Origin: DASUFI01 sp036274635
Lineage (GTDB): Bacteria > Planctomycetota > B15-G4
Direction of reading: 5' to 3'
Assembly: GCA_036274635.1 (NCBI GenBank)
Contig: DASUFI010000223.1
Span: 1 to 13,944, forward strand
Length of the DNA stretch: 13,944 nt
In this document: piece after piece, positions 13,661 to 13,944 of the stretch
Layout of the letters: every line of letters starts with the position of its first letter
Numbering within the stretch: position 1 is the first letter of the stretch
The notes under the pieces: generated by a model
Seen by the model: only the letters and a program-made list of their open reading frames with translations
The model's database searches: none
What the model was told of the DNA's origin: nothing
Made by a program: the position numbers and the translations under genes

Positions 13661-13944
13661 ACACTCCGCGGCTCACGAGCCGCGGCCCCATTGAAGCGAG
13701 GACTCGGCTCTCTTCCGCGGGGCGTCGGCCGCCCACTCCGCGGCTCACGAGCCGCGGCCCCATTGAAGCAGATCGTCGAGGCCCTGTCCGCCTGGCTGGC
13801 CGCCACTCCGCGGCTCACGAGCCGCGGCCCCATTGAAGCGGCGGCATGCTGCAGCAGCTGGGCCCGGACATCGCGGCCACTCCGCGGCTCACGAGCCGCG
13901 GCCCCATTGAAGCCGGACATCGAGCCGGAGTCCGACCTGGCGCC
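13661..13944 (+). CRISPR. CRISPR array: four repeats, three full spacers, fourth spacer cut by window end
   Basis: A 37-base repeat lies at 13661-13697, 13733-13769, 13803-13839 and 13877-13913. It begins ccactccgcggctcac and ends ccccattgaagc. Thirty-six bases are identical in all four; the first copy has A instead of C at its first base. Each carries a palindrome, CCGCGGCT-CACG-AGCCGCGG (8-bp stem, 4-base loop). Spacers are 13698-13732 (35), 13770-13802 (33), 13840-13876 (37) and 13914 onward (31 or more), all different. The 3' end ATTGAAGC resembles the ATTGAAAC handle of class 1 type I repeats, giving transcription on the + strand. Repeat and spacer lengths suit type I-C or I-G (formerly I-U), but the subtype needs the cas genes, none of which is in the window. 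Confidence 0.96.

Noticed and set aside
13567..13920. Open frame on the - strand giving repeated FNGAAAREPRSG peptides
   Set aside because: The peptide repeats are translations of the CRISPR repeat; such frames are a common misannotation.

Overview
High-GC bacterial DNA (roughly 70% G+C by eye). Nearly every gene lies on the + strand and has GC-rich third codon positions. Lineage cannot be fixed from the window. AT-hook plus winged-helix modules, a SEC-C/YecA-associated type of protein, a DUF2924/serine-recombinase pair and a CRISPR repeat ending ATTGAAGC would fit Planctomycetota or Myxococcota; this is inference only.

Left part (about 399-8844): the core of a probable integrative element. 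It starts with a complete small tyrosine recombinase, then an intergenic stretch with two groups of 9-bp iteron-like repeats. A lower-GC gene with a possible C-terminal winged helix follows, then an 896-residue primase-polymerase/helicase fusion. The fusion leads a tightly packed run of nine genes in which every junction overlaps: a SpoVG-family protein, five small unrecognised proteins, a DUF2924 protein and a 512-residue large serine recombinase. The element therefore carries replication functions (primase-helicase, perhaps iterons) and two unrelated site-specific recombinases, like a phage satellite or self-replicating integrative element. No capsid, portal, terminase or conjugation gene is visible, and no att sites were identified.

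Junction (8845-9263): a 48-codon gene with a good ribosome binding site, then the C-terminal tail of a second serine recombinase without its body. This looks like a scar of an earlier recombinase copy or element.

Right part (9264-13408): four genes that do not look mobile. They are a 647-residue multidomain protein of unknown function, a 288-residue basic protein alternating AT-hooks with two copies of a winged-helix-like module, a 237-residue protein ending in a hydrophobic segment, and a 142-residue Pro/Ala-rich protein. The C-terminal helix of the last resembles the N-terminal coiled coil of the AT-hook protein.

Right end (13409-13944): an AT-richer leader-like stretch followed by a CRISPR array (four repeats, three full spacers, and a fourth spacer cut by the window edge). 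By its repeat 3' end it reads on the + strand. No cas gene occurs in the 13.6 kb upstream of it.
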